Below are positions 33,231 to 46,700 of a stretch of 64,000 nt of DNA, one piece after another. Every line of letters starts with the position of its first letter. Position 1 is the stretch's first letter. The stretch lies in contig CM048552.1 in NCBI GenBank assembly GCA_026413225.1, positions 160,778,053-160,842,052 of the forward strand. The letters are read 5' to 3'. The notes below the pieces were generated by a model that ran no database searches, was not told the origin of the DNA, and saw nothing but the letters and a program-made list of their open reading frames with translations. A program made the translations under genes and the position numbers. Origin of the DNA: Otis tarda (lineage: Eukaryota; Chordata; Aves; Otidiformes; Otididae).

Positions 33231-34969
33231 TGTCCTCCTTGGTGTGTTTCAAAATATGATGATTAAGCATTGTGTTTGGTTCTGATGATAAATCATTGAA
33301 AAGAAGAGCTCAAAGTCTCTCTCAGCTTTACAAAAATAAAGATTTGTAAGTCATTCCCTTCTCCTAAAGCACTAATGGTGCACCTTTTTTTTTTGTCAGC
33401 TGCTGATGAATTTATTTTTAAAAAGCAGTGGGGCTGATTACTGCTGGGACCAGCCCAAATACCTGCCAGCAGCAAACGTCGCATAAGTGTCAGTGGTTGC
33501 CATCACTACCCTAAGCTGTTCAAACACAGAGCTTACTAAATGCTATCCTACTGCTTATAGAAGAAATTCTTAATTACACCCCTTTAGCCCTCATTTTCTT
33601 TTCAGTGCGTAGAGTTATGACGACCTTCTCTTCTCAGATGGCCGCTATATAAACCCTGAGTCTTCATTCATATTTAGCTGAAAGGATTTTCATCTAGTAC
33701 TGTGCAACAAATCAAAACCCAGCAGCAACCTGCAGATATTTTACAGTCAATCTAGCAAGACTCTGCAGTTTTCATATGGAGCAATAATATATGACCTAGA
33801 CAAGACCCAGACAAGGGCTTGTGAGAAAGACCGTGCTGCTTTAAAATGATTGCTTTGAATGTAGGAAAGAAATATGGGTAATCATTGGCATCCCCTGACC
33901 CAGGGTAGTCTTCTGAGAGATAAGTATACAGCAGGAGACAAAAAACATCTGGGAGTTGGCAGGTTTTGCAGCTAGGTCATACCACTTGAAACTGAGATTT
34001 AAGCTGATGTACATATAAATAAAACTTTTGAACGTTGACCTGAGTGGGGCTGGGGGGGGGGGGGATGGCTTGTTGTCCCTCCTGGGACAAAGAATTTTAA
34101 GTGTTGCCAGAAGAGAAGTGTCAGGAGACAGTGTCTACCTTTTCAGGCTCCAGTTAGCCTAAATAGCTTCAAAAGTAAAGTCTTTAAAAATCAAAAGAAA
34201 GCTTTGGATTGTTCCAAGGTGTTACAGCATGCTGTAACTGGGAGAAATTTACCTCATTGCCCAGATTTTTTGAGACCTTACATGGAGGAAAGCTGACTTT
34301 GCATGGGGTATGTGTGACAGGAGGCTACTGATGGCCAAAATAAGCTGTGAGATACAGTACAACCACCCTGTATGTCCTGCACTTATATCCCTTCTGCTGC
34401 TCATGGGTGAATGGAAAGTGGATCCTGGGCCTGGAGTTGAGGTGTGAGGGAGAATAATCTTCAGCAAGACACTAATCTATCTTCTATTGTTTAGTACTGC
34501 TGTTCAGAAATAGTTCAAGGTCGGGTTAAAAAGAGGCATAGTCACCCTAGAAGGAACTTTTACAGGCATCTGGATGAGAATCAGCGTGGCTGCATTGCTG
34601 TTTCCATTGTAACACTACAAACCCTGATAGTTGCCTGGCCCCAGAAGGTGACTGAAAGAGCTGGACTGAGGCAGTGTGATTGCAGTACACAAATCAGCAT
34701 GGTCAGGTGCATCTCAAGGGCTACCCTAAAATCCTCTCTGTGAAAGGGGGAGCCACCTAAACCTAACCAATTAGAAATGTGAGCACAGTGGGTATGTCGC
34801 CACTCTGCAAGGCAGCGCTTGAACAGTTGTTAGTATATTTTTATATACTGAGGTGTGTGGTCACTATGACAAAGTGGCACTTGTATTTGGAGCAGAAACA
34901 GTGGGCCCTGATGTACATTTCTGCCCTAGGAAGATATAAAGTAAGGTAGCCTTGGATATACTCCAGTGC
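33231..34969 (-). other. Intron between CR1 and solo LTR
   Basis: Unique sequence with the G13 run. Nothing else recognised. Confidence 0.6.
34052..34064 (+). repeat. G13 homopolymer
   Basis: Uninterrupted run of 13 G after GGGGCT. It is able to form four-stranded DNA and is error-prone in sequencing. Confidence 0.9.
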
Positions 34970-35580
34970 TGTCCTGGTTTTGGCAGGGATGAAGTTAACT
35001 TTTCCTCTCAGTAGCTGGATTTCGTGTGTGAAGAATGTTGATAAACGCCCTGATGATACCAGTTGTTGTGAATGAGACCAATGACACCGTCCTGCCTTCC
35101 AAGTCTCGCTAATTTGCAGATGCAGGAAGCTGGGAGTAAGACAGACAGAATAATTGCCACTAACTGGCCAAAGAGAGTATTCCATGCCATAAATGTCATG
35201 CTCATGGGGGCAGGAGAGGGTGGGTATCTGCCTTCCTGGCATCCATCTTTCCTGCTCGTTTTGCTGGCATCGTTCCCCCTACCTTGCTGGCTCCCTTTTG
35301 CTCCTTTGCTTGCTGCTCGGTTTTGTTTCCGTGATTGCTGCTCCGGACGGGCTGTATCGGTCATTGGGACATCGGGTGGTGAGAAAACACATATTGTTCA
35401 CTTTGTATATTTTTAATATCCTTATATTCTGTTATTATTGTAGTTTTCCCTTTTTATTTTAGTAAATTGTCTTTATGTCAACCCACAAGTTTTCCTTCCT
35501 TCCCAATTCTCTCCCCCGTTCCCCTGGGGAGGGGGAGGGTGAGCAAGGAACTGTGTGGTGATTCGGGGTAAACCATCACA
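34970..35580 (+). mobile_element. Solo LTR, ERVL-type, subfamily B
   Basis: The 611-bp element starts TGTCCTGGTTTTGGCAGGG and ends GGGTAAACCATCACA. Flanks AGTGC / AGTGT fit a 5-bp duplication with one mismatch. Its middle (GTTGATAAACGCCC, AAGAGAGTATTCCATGCC) and 3' part (TCAACCCACAAGTTTTCCTTCC) match the LTR at 19676, so these are two copies of one family. The overlapping short open frames are incidental. Antisense to GPC6. Confidence 0.88.
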
Positions 35581-36059
35581 AGTGTTTAAATTTTCTGTTA
35601 CCTGTCAACGCACTTTCACCACCTACCCAGCACACATATTTTAAATCATACTTCTGAGCTTCTTTGGCTTCCTATGCCAATCCATTTGCCTCCATTTTTT
35701 GGTCTCAACAATGGGATCCAGCTGCTTGAAGGTTTAGTGTTGTGCGACATAACTTGCAAGTACCCGAGTCCCCGATTTGAATCAGCCCTTGGTGACCACA
35801 GAGGAGATGACTTTTTCAGATGGCATCTGATTTCCCTGCACTTAGTTGGTATTCCTATATGCCCACAACACTGCAGGTGGTTTGTATAAAATTAGGCCAT
35901 AAATAAAACATGAAAAACATCTCTTTAACAGTGACATCATAAAGTTCTGTGGTTATTGCTTCTCAGTGGTTTCAAAATCAGATTTGCTTTCTATATAAAT
36001 AAACTGGTGTGAGATTTTTACCTAATTAGCAGCCGTCCCTTGAAATATGAAAGTCAAGC

Positions 36060-36420
36060 ACTTTATTTCTAGCTTGGGGATTTTTTCCAGCTCCGAATGA
36101 ATTGCATTACAAGCACAATAAAGAAATAACTGCACTAGCTCAAAATGAAACTGGGGGAGCCTGTAGATGGCATGGGGGGGCTGCGCACAGCATGTTGATG
36201 AAACTTTATGTATCTGACCCATTGGCTCCAGTTGGTGCAATAAGCCAACTGAGTACCCCCGTGAACGAGACAGCCAGAAGCCAATTAGCTGTCTGCAGAT
36301 ATATCGCAGGTCACCTGAGACAACCTGGGTGAACTGGGAAGAGCAGATGTGAATGCTATCAAATATTACATCAGCATCAAAATTGAAAGAGTGTGACTGC
36401 ACTCTGGGAGGTGGCAAGTG
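36060..36420. promoter_or_regulatory. Candidate conserved noncoding element
   Basis: Repeat-free stretch with balanced composition (GAAACTGGGGGAGCC, CCAATTAGCTGTCTGCAG, AGGTCACCTGAGACAACC). Open frames on both strands look accidental. The call rests on texture only. Confidence 0.15.
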
Positions 36421-37838
36421 GCCATTCAGATGTGTTGTAAGATCTTAAGAATCTTCTGCATGACTAACTGGCAATTATAGCCCCAAATAATATTTCCATC
36501 TTTGCCTGAAAAGGCAAACTCAACCTCTTCACTCCAATAAAACCTTGCCACATACCTTTGTCAACTCAAGACTGGATGACTGTAATGCACTCTATCTGGA
36601 GTGACCTATTGAATTAGCTTGGAAAATGAAGTAGGCACGGACTATAGCCAGTAAGCTTCACTGCTTACTAAGCTGTATGTTATGCCAAGAACACATTACA
36701 CATTGCTTTGGGATCTGCTGTACTAATATATAAGCAGTGAACCTTTCATCGAGATCTATTTAAAAAGTTTTATCCATTCTACTGGAAAGAATATATTTCG
36801 TTAACTCTTTATTTACTGAATTAACAGCCCTACTTTTGTTGATGTTGCAGACAGACAGAACCCAGTCTTAATCTCTTGCAAAAGGACTTTCACCCATTGC
36901 CCCTGCATTTGACTAAAGATGCAAAATGACCAGAAGACGATAGAGGGAGAACCCACAGTTCCCTGCTGGAGTTTGCTCATGTGATTAGTCATCCTCACTG
37001 TTAAACCAAATGCGTTTTTCCAAAGGTACATTTTTCTAACTTCACCATCCAACCATAGGCCCGTATTATTTCTTGTTTAGATTATTTTTTTTAGTATTTG
37101 GGCTTTTTCCATTGAAGGCACATACATACAAACACCAAGTCACTTGATCTTTTCTGATAACCTAAGAGGAGAAGTTTTAAGTCTTTCATTGCAAGGTATT
37201 TTTCTAGCCTTTAAGTATGGTTCATACTGTTCTGACTTTTCATCATCCTTGTTAAAATCTGCATTTAAAAATATATATACCTCTTTCTAGAAATGATCTC
37301 AGGAGTTTGGCCCTGATACCAAGGAGCAGAAACTCCCCGCATCTGTTCTACACAGCACTTGGCCCAGGGTTTCCCATGACCCATGTGTTACATGCCCTGA
37401 GGTGTGCCAGGTATCTGGGCAAAGTATTCTCAGGGTGATACTGTGCTAGCAGATGCAAGACAGTGTTGGAGGAATATGCTGGACTGAGGAGGTCAAAAGT
37501 GGGTTGCCTTTGTGGCGCAATTACTGCCTTTTGGGAATGGTTCCTGATATCTTTCAAACTGTGTCCATGTTCTGGAGGGTATTTATTGATGTGGGCCAAA
37601 ACTGTGATGGGGAATGAATTAACACGTAAGCAGTGTGGCCGATCAACGGTCCAGCCCTTGATCAGACCCTAGTCCTTTCTTATTCAGTGACATAAGTAGA
37701 TCCATCAGTTCCACATTCAGACAAAGACAAAAATCCTTAGTATTCCTCACCATTGGATGTGTGATGGCTAGTCTTTTTTTTGCTGCAGCAACTGGAATTT
37801 TCTGCGTCATCTTTTCCTTTTATCTCCTCAGTTCTCTT

Positions 37839-37864
37839 AAGTCTATCCTTTGCAGGATAGACTT
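37839..37864. repeat. Perfect 11-bp hairpin with 4-nt loop
   Basis: AAGTCTATCCT, loop TTGC, AGGATAGACTT. The size fits a short quasi-palindrome correction event; nothing else marks it. Confidence 0.85.
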
Positions 37865-40800
37865 TGCAGTCTTAAATTTTTTTTAGGTCTGGCAAGTGGT
37901 CATTGTTCCCGCATACATGACCTTGTATAGGGCTCTATAAAAACATGTTTTATCTAAATGAACTAAAATAATAAATGACTTAGATCACTCTCTTGGGCTG
38001 TCCTATTCTAGAAAATATTTATTATGTGACCAATCTGTACTACCTGCAAAACTCATACTGAATTCTACCAGTAAAATCACTGAATGCTGCAAGACCTCTC
38101 ACTGGTATGCACAGAGTCCCTCAGGAAGATATGGTTATATAGAGGACCACCTCGTGTGGAAACACACTATTTTGATGGGGAATCCCTCTATTTGCTGAGA
38201 TCAGTCAGCCAGCCAGTCAGGCCAGATACTTGTTCTGGAAACTAAAGGACAGGAAGAGCCAATATATAATTAAAAATCTGTCTCCATTCTTAATGTTTTT
38301 AATGTCAGTTTTCTCTCTGTAAGTTTTACAGAGGAAGATTTTAAAACAGGATGTTGAGTATTGTCGCTTCAAATAACAGGGATGTGTTACTAAGCTATGT
38401 TTGGCAACTGATTGATTACCTCTGTGAAAAACAATAGCAGGTAGAGATCTTCTGTGTTGTTACCTGCAAACTATTGCCTTCACAGCATCATTCTTATGGG
38501 TTTTTTTAGTAGTGACTTGCACAAGATTTTTGCATTTTCTACCAGGTTGTCCTTGAACTGTAAGTTCTGTATAGGGATTCTGACTATGGAAGTAACTCTG
38601 TTACTTAAATGGCATCACACTATTGCTGTACTGTTGCTGTATTTCTTTTTTAGAAGTGACTTCTAATGATGCAGTAATTGCTAGTATATATTTTAATGTC
38701 AAATAAGCCTCTGTCAATAACTATTTTGGGTTACTTAATTTCATAAGTTTAATACTGTAATTTTAGTTTCTTGTCCATGTCAATCCTCTTTGGATTTACA
38801 TAATTGACCCATATATTCAGAAATAATTTAATTTTAATTTTTATTTTAGCAGTCAAAACTCTTAGTTGCCTACTTTAGCTTGGGAGAAAATTCAGTAACA
38901 TTTTCAAAAGTTCCCAGTACATTTACTTTTCTCCCTCTTTATCTGATAACCTATTATATGCTCTCCACTACTTTGATAGAACTGGGCTAAACCTGCTTTT
39001 TCAAAATCACCAGGTATCTGACCCTCTGCAATTTTATTTTTTGAGTGACTCCGATACTATTCACACTAGAGAGAGTATTGCTGCTCTCTCCTCATTTCAC
39101 TACAACTGTGGACTAAGATCCCTGGATACTGTCTGCATCTACAGATGGTTGTTTTGTTGGCTTTCTTGCTTGCTTGTTTGGTCTTGGCATGGGCCAACTC
39201 CCCAGAACAATTTTTTGGCATAGTTCAGGAATTATGATAGGCCGGGCACCATGCCCAAAACCAGTTTTCACAAGGTCACCAAGCTTGGGAAGATAAGATA
39301 TTTATCATGCTTGCTCCAACTCCTCAGCTCATTACATTTCTACAGGGGTCTTCCCGAGTCAGCAACTCATATTTCAGACTATGGAAAGAGCCAGCCTGTT
39401 GATGATGCCTACACCATGGCAAGCAGAGGCAGCTGGCTGCAGTACCAGTGAAGAGTCCCAACTGTCATGAAGACAGCAACACAGCTGCAGCCATCCTACC
39501 TCTACAGGCACTGTTTAGAGGACTAAGGCATTTAAAGAACCAATATTTGTTGTTGTATGCTATTGCTATTCACTACAAGCAGCATTAATCTCACCTAAGT
39601 CTACTCACTCAAAAAGTAAAAATTTAGGCTAGCCTACTTGTCTGGATTCACACTGTCTTCATTTCTAGAGGACAGTTCAACCTATCCCAAGAAAGTACAG
39701 GGACTGGATAGCTGTGGGATATGCCTCCGCTGACTTTTCAGGGAGTCTAGCTGCCTAGCTTGGGCTTAACTTTATGTTTTATGTTGCTGAAGTGATGTTC
39801 ATTTGTAGTTTACACATCAAACTGGATGTGACAAAACCAGGCCCTGGACAATACAGATTGGGGTGCAAATCCGCCTGCTAACAGACAACCTCAACAGGAG
39901 AGACAAAAGCCATAAACAGGAGAAAGAATTGATACAGAAAGCCCTGTGCTATCTGGAGAGGAATGAATGGCAAAGAAGATGGACAAGGGGAGCAGCTATG
40001 TTACGGCAGTCAGAGATCCTCGAGCTAACTGCAGCCAAGCTCATTACAAACCAGGGGACTGGATGGCAGTGCCAGGCAGGTCAAGAGATGCAGAATGGTG
40101 CTAAAATATCTCTGTTGCCTCTAGGACCCAAGCTGGCAGCTTCTCACGGTGAGGCACAGTGCTGGGTGGCGGAGATACACCAGCTCACCCAGAGCTGCCT
40201 TCTGAATTTTTAGCCTGTGTTACTGCAGAGCACAGAGCTGACCCATAACATATTTTTAATTGTAGAGTTCAAAGCTGGAGGGAAAAGAGCAGCGGTATCT
40301 CCTTGAGTGATCAGAAAGTATTAAAGACTTTGCATAAGGAGAGGGGGAAAAAAAAAGAGACTTGAAAGGGATGGCAACTTGCCACTGGGTTACTCATGGG
40401 CAGTAATAACAAGTAGGCCCACAGGGATAAAACAGTGGCCACAGGGAGAAGTCTTGTCTTAGAAAGACTCTGCTTTACTCAGATGAAAGCCTCAGGGTCT
40501 GCCCCTTTTCTACACTGTGCAGCTTTTAGGCATATTCTCATTTCAATAAGGTATCATGGAAATGAACTGGAAATTAGTCAGTCTCATTCTTTCTTCTCAG
40601 CTCTCCCTGTTTCACAGTACAATGAACTGTGCAAATTCCCAAGGCACACAAGTCTTCTCCTTGGTTTTTTTTTTTTTTTCTCCCTGGCAGTTATAAGCCT
40701 CTTAATTAGCTGGTGGCCACAGGCATACCACGGTTCCTGGAGGGCAGCTCCCCCAGCCACCATTTGGGAACACATACCCTGAAGGATGGAGCCTGTCTTC

Positions 40801-43800
40801 CCATCAGAAATCAGGGTGATTCTGATCCTGCCGAGACAAAAGCTCCTGATGCAATTTTTATGAGTGACTATGAATCCTGGGATTTCAGACCTCAAGTGCG
40901 GGGTGATGTGGTTGAGTACTGACAATGAGATGATACACAGCTTCGGCCTTAAGTGAGATTTATGGCTAAGGCTGTTCATGATGCAAAGAGTTTACCACTG
41001 TCAAAAGAAAGAGAGAAAACAGGCTCTGTCCATTTTAAACAGTTGATTGTAGAGGTTGTTCTCTGTTGAATGGAGGTGCAGGCATGGGATGTTCAAAATT
41101 TCCTTTCCTGGGTGCTCAAAACATCTCTGTTTAGACTGCGAAGTTATGAGTCTATAAGTCTGAAAAGCTCAGCTGTATGTATACATGACATACCTGCATG
41201 ATATAAATATACATACAAATGTATACCTTTATCACATGAAAACACTCAGATAAAGACATCCCAGCTGCTCCAGATGCCTTTGATTTAACATAACATCTTG
41301 CATAAAAATAATGCTCCAGCATAGAGCTGGTGCATCATAAATGAAGAGCTTGTATTAATCCCTCAATGCTGATCTCCCAGACAACGTATTTAGGTTTTTA
41401 TTAGTAAAGGTAGACAGGAACTTAATTTTGCAGAGGGTGATATGTTAAATATACTTTTTCTCTGGAAAAAAATTCAAGAGATAACAGACTTTTTGATGTG
41501 CAATAAATGCTATTCGCCCACACTAGATCACTTTTTGCTCAGTTCAAGTACAAGTTAATGGGAAAATTCCTCAATTTTTAGATAATGATTTTGAATAAAA
41601 ATGCGTTCAAGCCAGTTTGAATGTAAGTGTTTGGTGTGCGAAAAAATGTACACTTCTGGTAAAATGAAGTACTCACAACTTTTGTATCTGTAGAGGAATG
41701 AGTACAGATGGATTTAATCTTAGTACTAGTCCTTTCACCTTGATACATCACTTACACCCTCTGTATAACAACAACCAGGAAATCTAGATACTACTAACGA
41801 GGAAATGCTAGCATCACTTTTCTAGCATTCCATGACAGGTGGCATAGAAAAATGTTTTCATTTAAAATATGATTTGCACCAGTTTCCTTTTGCACAAATC
41901 AGCTAAGGTCTGTAAGTGAGAAAGAACTTGGATTTTATTTTAACCAGATTCATAACCCTTGAATAAATTACTACCTTGTAACACTGTAAGAAATCAATCT
42001 CGTTCTGTGTCAACTAGCTGCTCATATACAGAGGAGCATCCCTGTGCAAACACACTCCAGTGAAGTCGATGTCTACTTGCAGCGTGAAATCCAGAAGTGC
42101 CACGGGCTGGCAGTTGAGCACCCTTGTGCTTCAGAGAAACAATAATAAGAAAATGTTGTTGAATTTCTTGAGGTATGTGGTGAATAACAGCACACAGTGC
42201 TGCTTTTCTTTGGGGAATATGACAAGATTCAGAGTTGCCTTGCCCCAGCAGAGAGATAATTGCTATAATTCATTAGAGAGGCTCATTTCCATTTTTCATT
42301 ACTGGAGCAAAACTTTATAAACTGTGTTGAAGGGAACGGGAGCTTTTATTTCCTGAGGCTGCATATACAATCATTTTAATTCAAATAACCATTCGAAAGC
42401 CTATACTGGTCATTACATTTCCTGTCTTCTTCCTGTCATTTTGTAGTTTAATTTCTTCATCAACTTGCTCCTAGTTTTACATGCTCTTTCAATTTCTCTG
42501 TCTCGAGGCATACATTCTGTCTCGAATGAAGTAAACTCAATCGCGGTGATAAGTTAACACAGTTTCTACGGACTCCTTTTTAGAATAGCCTAGCCAACAT
42601 CTAACATCAATCCTACATCATTTATGTTTCAGCTGTGCAGAGAGAATATTTTCACACTGGGAATGACTTTAAACTATGTCCTATTTTAAGATAAGACTAT
42701 TTATTTTCCCCGTGCCCTTGCCACATTTGCTGATCAAAGGCACTTACATCTAAACAAGTTTTGTTTCTTACAGATGCTTTGCCTGTCTTATTTTATTCTA
42801 CGGTACAACTGCTCATGAAGCTGGATTTATAACTCAGCTACGGTATGCATAGCTACAGCCTGTGATGGAAGAAACAAAGGGTTTGAACTCCACTGCAGGT
42901 TCAAGAGGAAGGCAAAGCTGTGTCAAAAGACATACAAAAGGGGAAAAAAAAAACAATGAAGGAGACCACAGGTTACATCATTAAAATCCAGGAGAACTTT
43001 ACCATTGTGACTATAACTTCTTTAAGATTTGGCTTACAATATGCAAGAAGACAAACTGAAAGCTGTTATTCAAACAGTAGAAATACAGAAGAACTGGAAA
43101 AGTGCAAAGCACCACAGTAATCAGTAGCCTGCTCTCAGAGCAACCGTTCTGCAGGTTTGTCTCTAACTGGGAGTGATCTTCTCCAGGACTCTTGCCTGGG
43201 CTATGCAGACCTACAGATGTGTTCCAGCTTCTGCAGTGTTATGCATCAAAACAAAGAGACACCCAGCTATGATTTTTTTTCTCTTTTTTCAAGCTCCACA
43301 TCAGAATGCAATTCAGAACCACCCCAAAACTGGAGTACTTCATTTTTCTGAACCTTTGAAATCTGTAAAATACAGCTGCAATAGCAGATTAGGTCAGAAT
43401 CTTACCGTACTTAATTTATTTGCTTATTTCTGTTTCTAGTCCTGACCAAAACTGGATAAAGAAGAAACAGACAAGAATTATCTACCTTATTCATATCTCC
43501 TGCCTGCTTTTCAAACGAAATGCGATTTGATGGCCAAGAGCTGGGGTGGTCAGGATCTGAATGAATTTCTGACTCAAGTTCTTGGTGCAAAAGATATGTA
43601 TTTTACAGTTCTTAGATTAACAGATCATTCATCTTGTCAGAAACCCTAAAAAGGATTGTATCCTTAAAAATAAATAAGAACAAATTCCCATAGTGTTTTC
43701 AATGCATGAAATGTTTGAATTCAGTCAGGTGTGGGAGTAAAGGTAGAATCACTTTTTGTTTTATCTGAACTGGCTTACCCATCCTCCTTTTATGTTGATA

Positions 43801-44292
43801 TGCTTCTTGGGTTCAATTATTTTCAGAAGATATAACTTGCCTCACATTATCCCACAGATGGCTTCTAGCCCTTTAAGAAATGTACTATGCAAGCCAAATC
43901 TCTGCCATGTTTACACTTCCTTTCAAAGTGGTTTTAGTAATTTTATCTCATTTTATTTTCCTACTTAGTAAAACCTGGCAAAATACCAAAAGAAAAATGT
44001 GCAGATAAGTGCTCTTCATGGAAACTAGATGGTTAGTACCTTCCCAAGCCAGACTAACCTTGGGCTTTCTGATTAGCTTGTTGAAATTCAAATTTGTTTG
44101 ATGCCTCTGGATCCTTTCAGGATTAGCACCTCTTCTGATGAAGAGCAAAGTTAGCTCAAGCTGTCTTATATGATGCACCCCAAAGGCTAAAAGCTGGTGA
44201 TTCTTTTGGTGAAAAGCACCTCTTGGCTTTCATTCTGTATTCATAAGTGGGCTACCCAGGGCTCATGATTTTGGCCTCCCTCCTCTGAATTT

Positions 44293-44450
44293 GCAGTGCA
44301 GAGTAGCAGCGTACGCCCACGGCGGCAGCCAGCACGGCGTGCTCCGCACTCAGAGCTGTTCTGTATCTTTACCAGGCTGCAGCGTTATGCTGCCGTCCCT
44401 TATCATGTAGGCGAGTAGACCCGGGGCATTAAGCATCTTCTTGCACTGGC
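44293..44450. promoter_or_regulatory. CpG-dense patch within the intron
   Basis: Roughly twelve CpGs in 160 bp, densest at GCGTACGCCCACGGCGGCAG and CACGGCGTGCTCCGCAC. There is no reading frame of note. It is a candidate intronic CpG cluster or regulatory element. Confidence 0.35.
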
Positions 44451-46668
44451 CGTATCATCATAGCCTTTCACACACAAAGCCTACAGGTAAATTAAAGACT
44501 GTACATACAGGAAAAAGAAAAATCTTTACTGCTTGCCTACTTTGGCTGCTGGGGATAGAAGGAGACAAGAACAAACTTTGCATTCCCAAGCAAACGCCTC
44601 AAGAGCTTTGATGTTCCCTGAATGTGCACACGAGCATATAGCCAATTCCTAGAACCAAAATTCCTGATCACCTCGAACCTCCCTGCCTGCATACTCACAA
44701 CATAGGGAAACCTGTTCAGGCCTCTCCCTACTTTTCCCCTCCTCCCTATGCTCCAGGACACCCTCAGTTGAAAATCCAGCACTGTTCTCTGTATCACTTT
44801 CTTGGTTGCTGTCACACTCCATGAAACAAGTTTTTTGCTAGTCTAGCATGGGTCCCCACATCGGCCTGTGAAAATCATGTTACCTTTCTCATTCACAAAT
44901 CACCACCCAGCCATAGACTGGTACTGTAAAAGAAAGTGAGGGTAGGTTTCTGGAAGTTATAAGTGATGGCATATGAAATAGAATTAGGACAACTGGATTT
45001 TCTTACGCTGGGCTGACCCCCATAAGACTGAGTAGAGAATAATAGAGCAAATTGGATAATGTAGTCACATAAGGAGTGGAGTAAACCATATGGAATATCA
45101 GAATCTTATTTAAATAAGCATACTTTCTAAACCAGAAAAACATTTAAATATTAGCAATAAAAATTTAAAACACTCTTTGCTCTGCCTTGTCTCCTCATTT
45201 TCCTCTATAATTCTTTTATACCAACTTATTATGCCTACGATTTCTGTCTGACACACCCTTTCCCTATTCACCTCTAGCTGAACTTCAATCTGACTTCTAA
45301 CAGCTGCCTAAAGATCCATAGTTGGGATTCTTTGCTCTGTCTGGTTTCTGATAACAGGCAAAGCTTGATTAACTTATCCTTATAAGTTACTATGGCAACT
45401 TCTGCCAGTGCAGTGAGAATGAAGCATTCACAGGTATGTTCTTATCAGTGCACATTTCCCCTGACTGTGCAATTTAATCCATTAAAATTAAATGGTGAAG
45501 TTTGCAAATGAAGTCTGAGCCTCGGAATTCTTGCTGGAAGTTTGTCATTAGCCTGGATTATACTGTGAGTATTTATTTCTTTGTTAGAAAACACTTCAGC
45601 AAGCCAACAGCTAGTGGAATAAGGTGTCAGAACCAGATAACATTGCATTCAGGAGTGCAATAAATCCTAAAGAGAACCCTAGTGTTGGTAATCCTGTTAT
45701 TTGTCAGTATTAATAGTGAAAAATGACAAAAAAATCCTGGCTAGTTTAGGGCATGGCTACCTGAACAAGTGCAAAGCAAACTTGGAGTTTCTAAGCATCA
45801 GACACTCTAGTGCTTCAAATGGGGAAAAAATACATAGGTGTGGGTCTAAACTCAGCTGCGTGGTCAATATGCATCAGCTGAGCCCTTCCTAGAAGCCCAG
45901 TAAGTTCACTTGCATTTGCTGGAGAGCTTCCAGAGTGCGTGTGGGCAGCTGCCAGGGTGCAAAGTTCATCAACTTGCTCGTGTCCTTAGCGTCCACTGAG
46001 CACTAGCAGGGTACGGCTTATGTCGTGGAGTGAGAGGGCAGCCTTGGTCATTTGGTCCAGGAGGCCAGAGTTAAATCTTTAGCTGGTTATAAGACACAGA
46101 AGTATCTTGGTCACATCTTCTTTCTTACTATGATGCGCTTTTAATCTCGGTTTTCTCCCTGATAAAATTAAGAACTGAGAGAGGCAAAAGAATGTTTTAG
46201 CATGGAGGTCAGTGGCCTTGAAGTGATTATGGTGCCTTTGCCGTGGGGAGACATTAAGGAACAAACGACATTGAAGAATATGTCCCTATATATCATTAAC
46301 TATTTTCCAGGTTTCTGAAAGTGTTTTCCAGCCATGTTATTTCACATTTTAGCACAGAAATAAATCAGTATTACAACCTGTGGGAAATAGGATTTTTTAA
46401 AAAGTGCTTCCACAACTAGCTTGAGAATTCCAGGGGTTTTGTCCCAGGACATTACCAACTCAATTTGCAGCTGGTCACATTCCTGAGTAAGCTGCTGCAC
46501 GTTTCACAGGCAGTATTTTTTCTCCCATCAATCCCTCTCCTATCTGTCTACATCCAGCTGATTTAATTACAAAAGACGTTTTTAAGGGACTCGGTTTTGC
46601 CGCACTGATTTTTATCAAGCAGGGGATGACTTGATGAAAAGTGTGATGACAGCGGGCCTCTCTCTGCA

Positions 46669-46700
46669 GGCGACTAAGTATTTGGAGTGGTAATATGGGG
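46669..46700 (+). repeat. 32-nt dispersed duplicate, copy 1
   Basis: GGCGACTAAGTATTTGGAGT followed by GGTAATATGGGG. It matches 49438-49469 at 30 of 32 positions. The flanking sequences do not match. Confidence 0.8.

Larger units (their letters stand above)
35581..46668 (-). other. Intron, long unique stretch
   Basis: Eleven kilobases with no mobile element that I recognise. It holds the candidate noncoding element near 36.2 kb, the 11-bp hairpin at 37.85 kb and the CpG patch at 44.3 kb. A 116-codon plus-strand open frame (39863-40213) is rich in charged residues but matches no family I know. Confidence 0.6.

Noticed and set aside
35008-35462. Open frames on both strands at 35.0-35.5 kb
   Set aside because: They fall inside the solo LTR at 34970-35580, and similar frames appear in the LTR at 19676.
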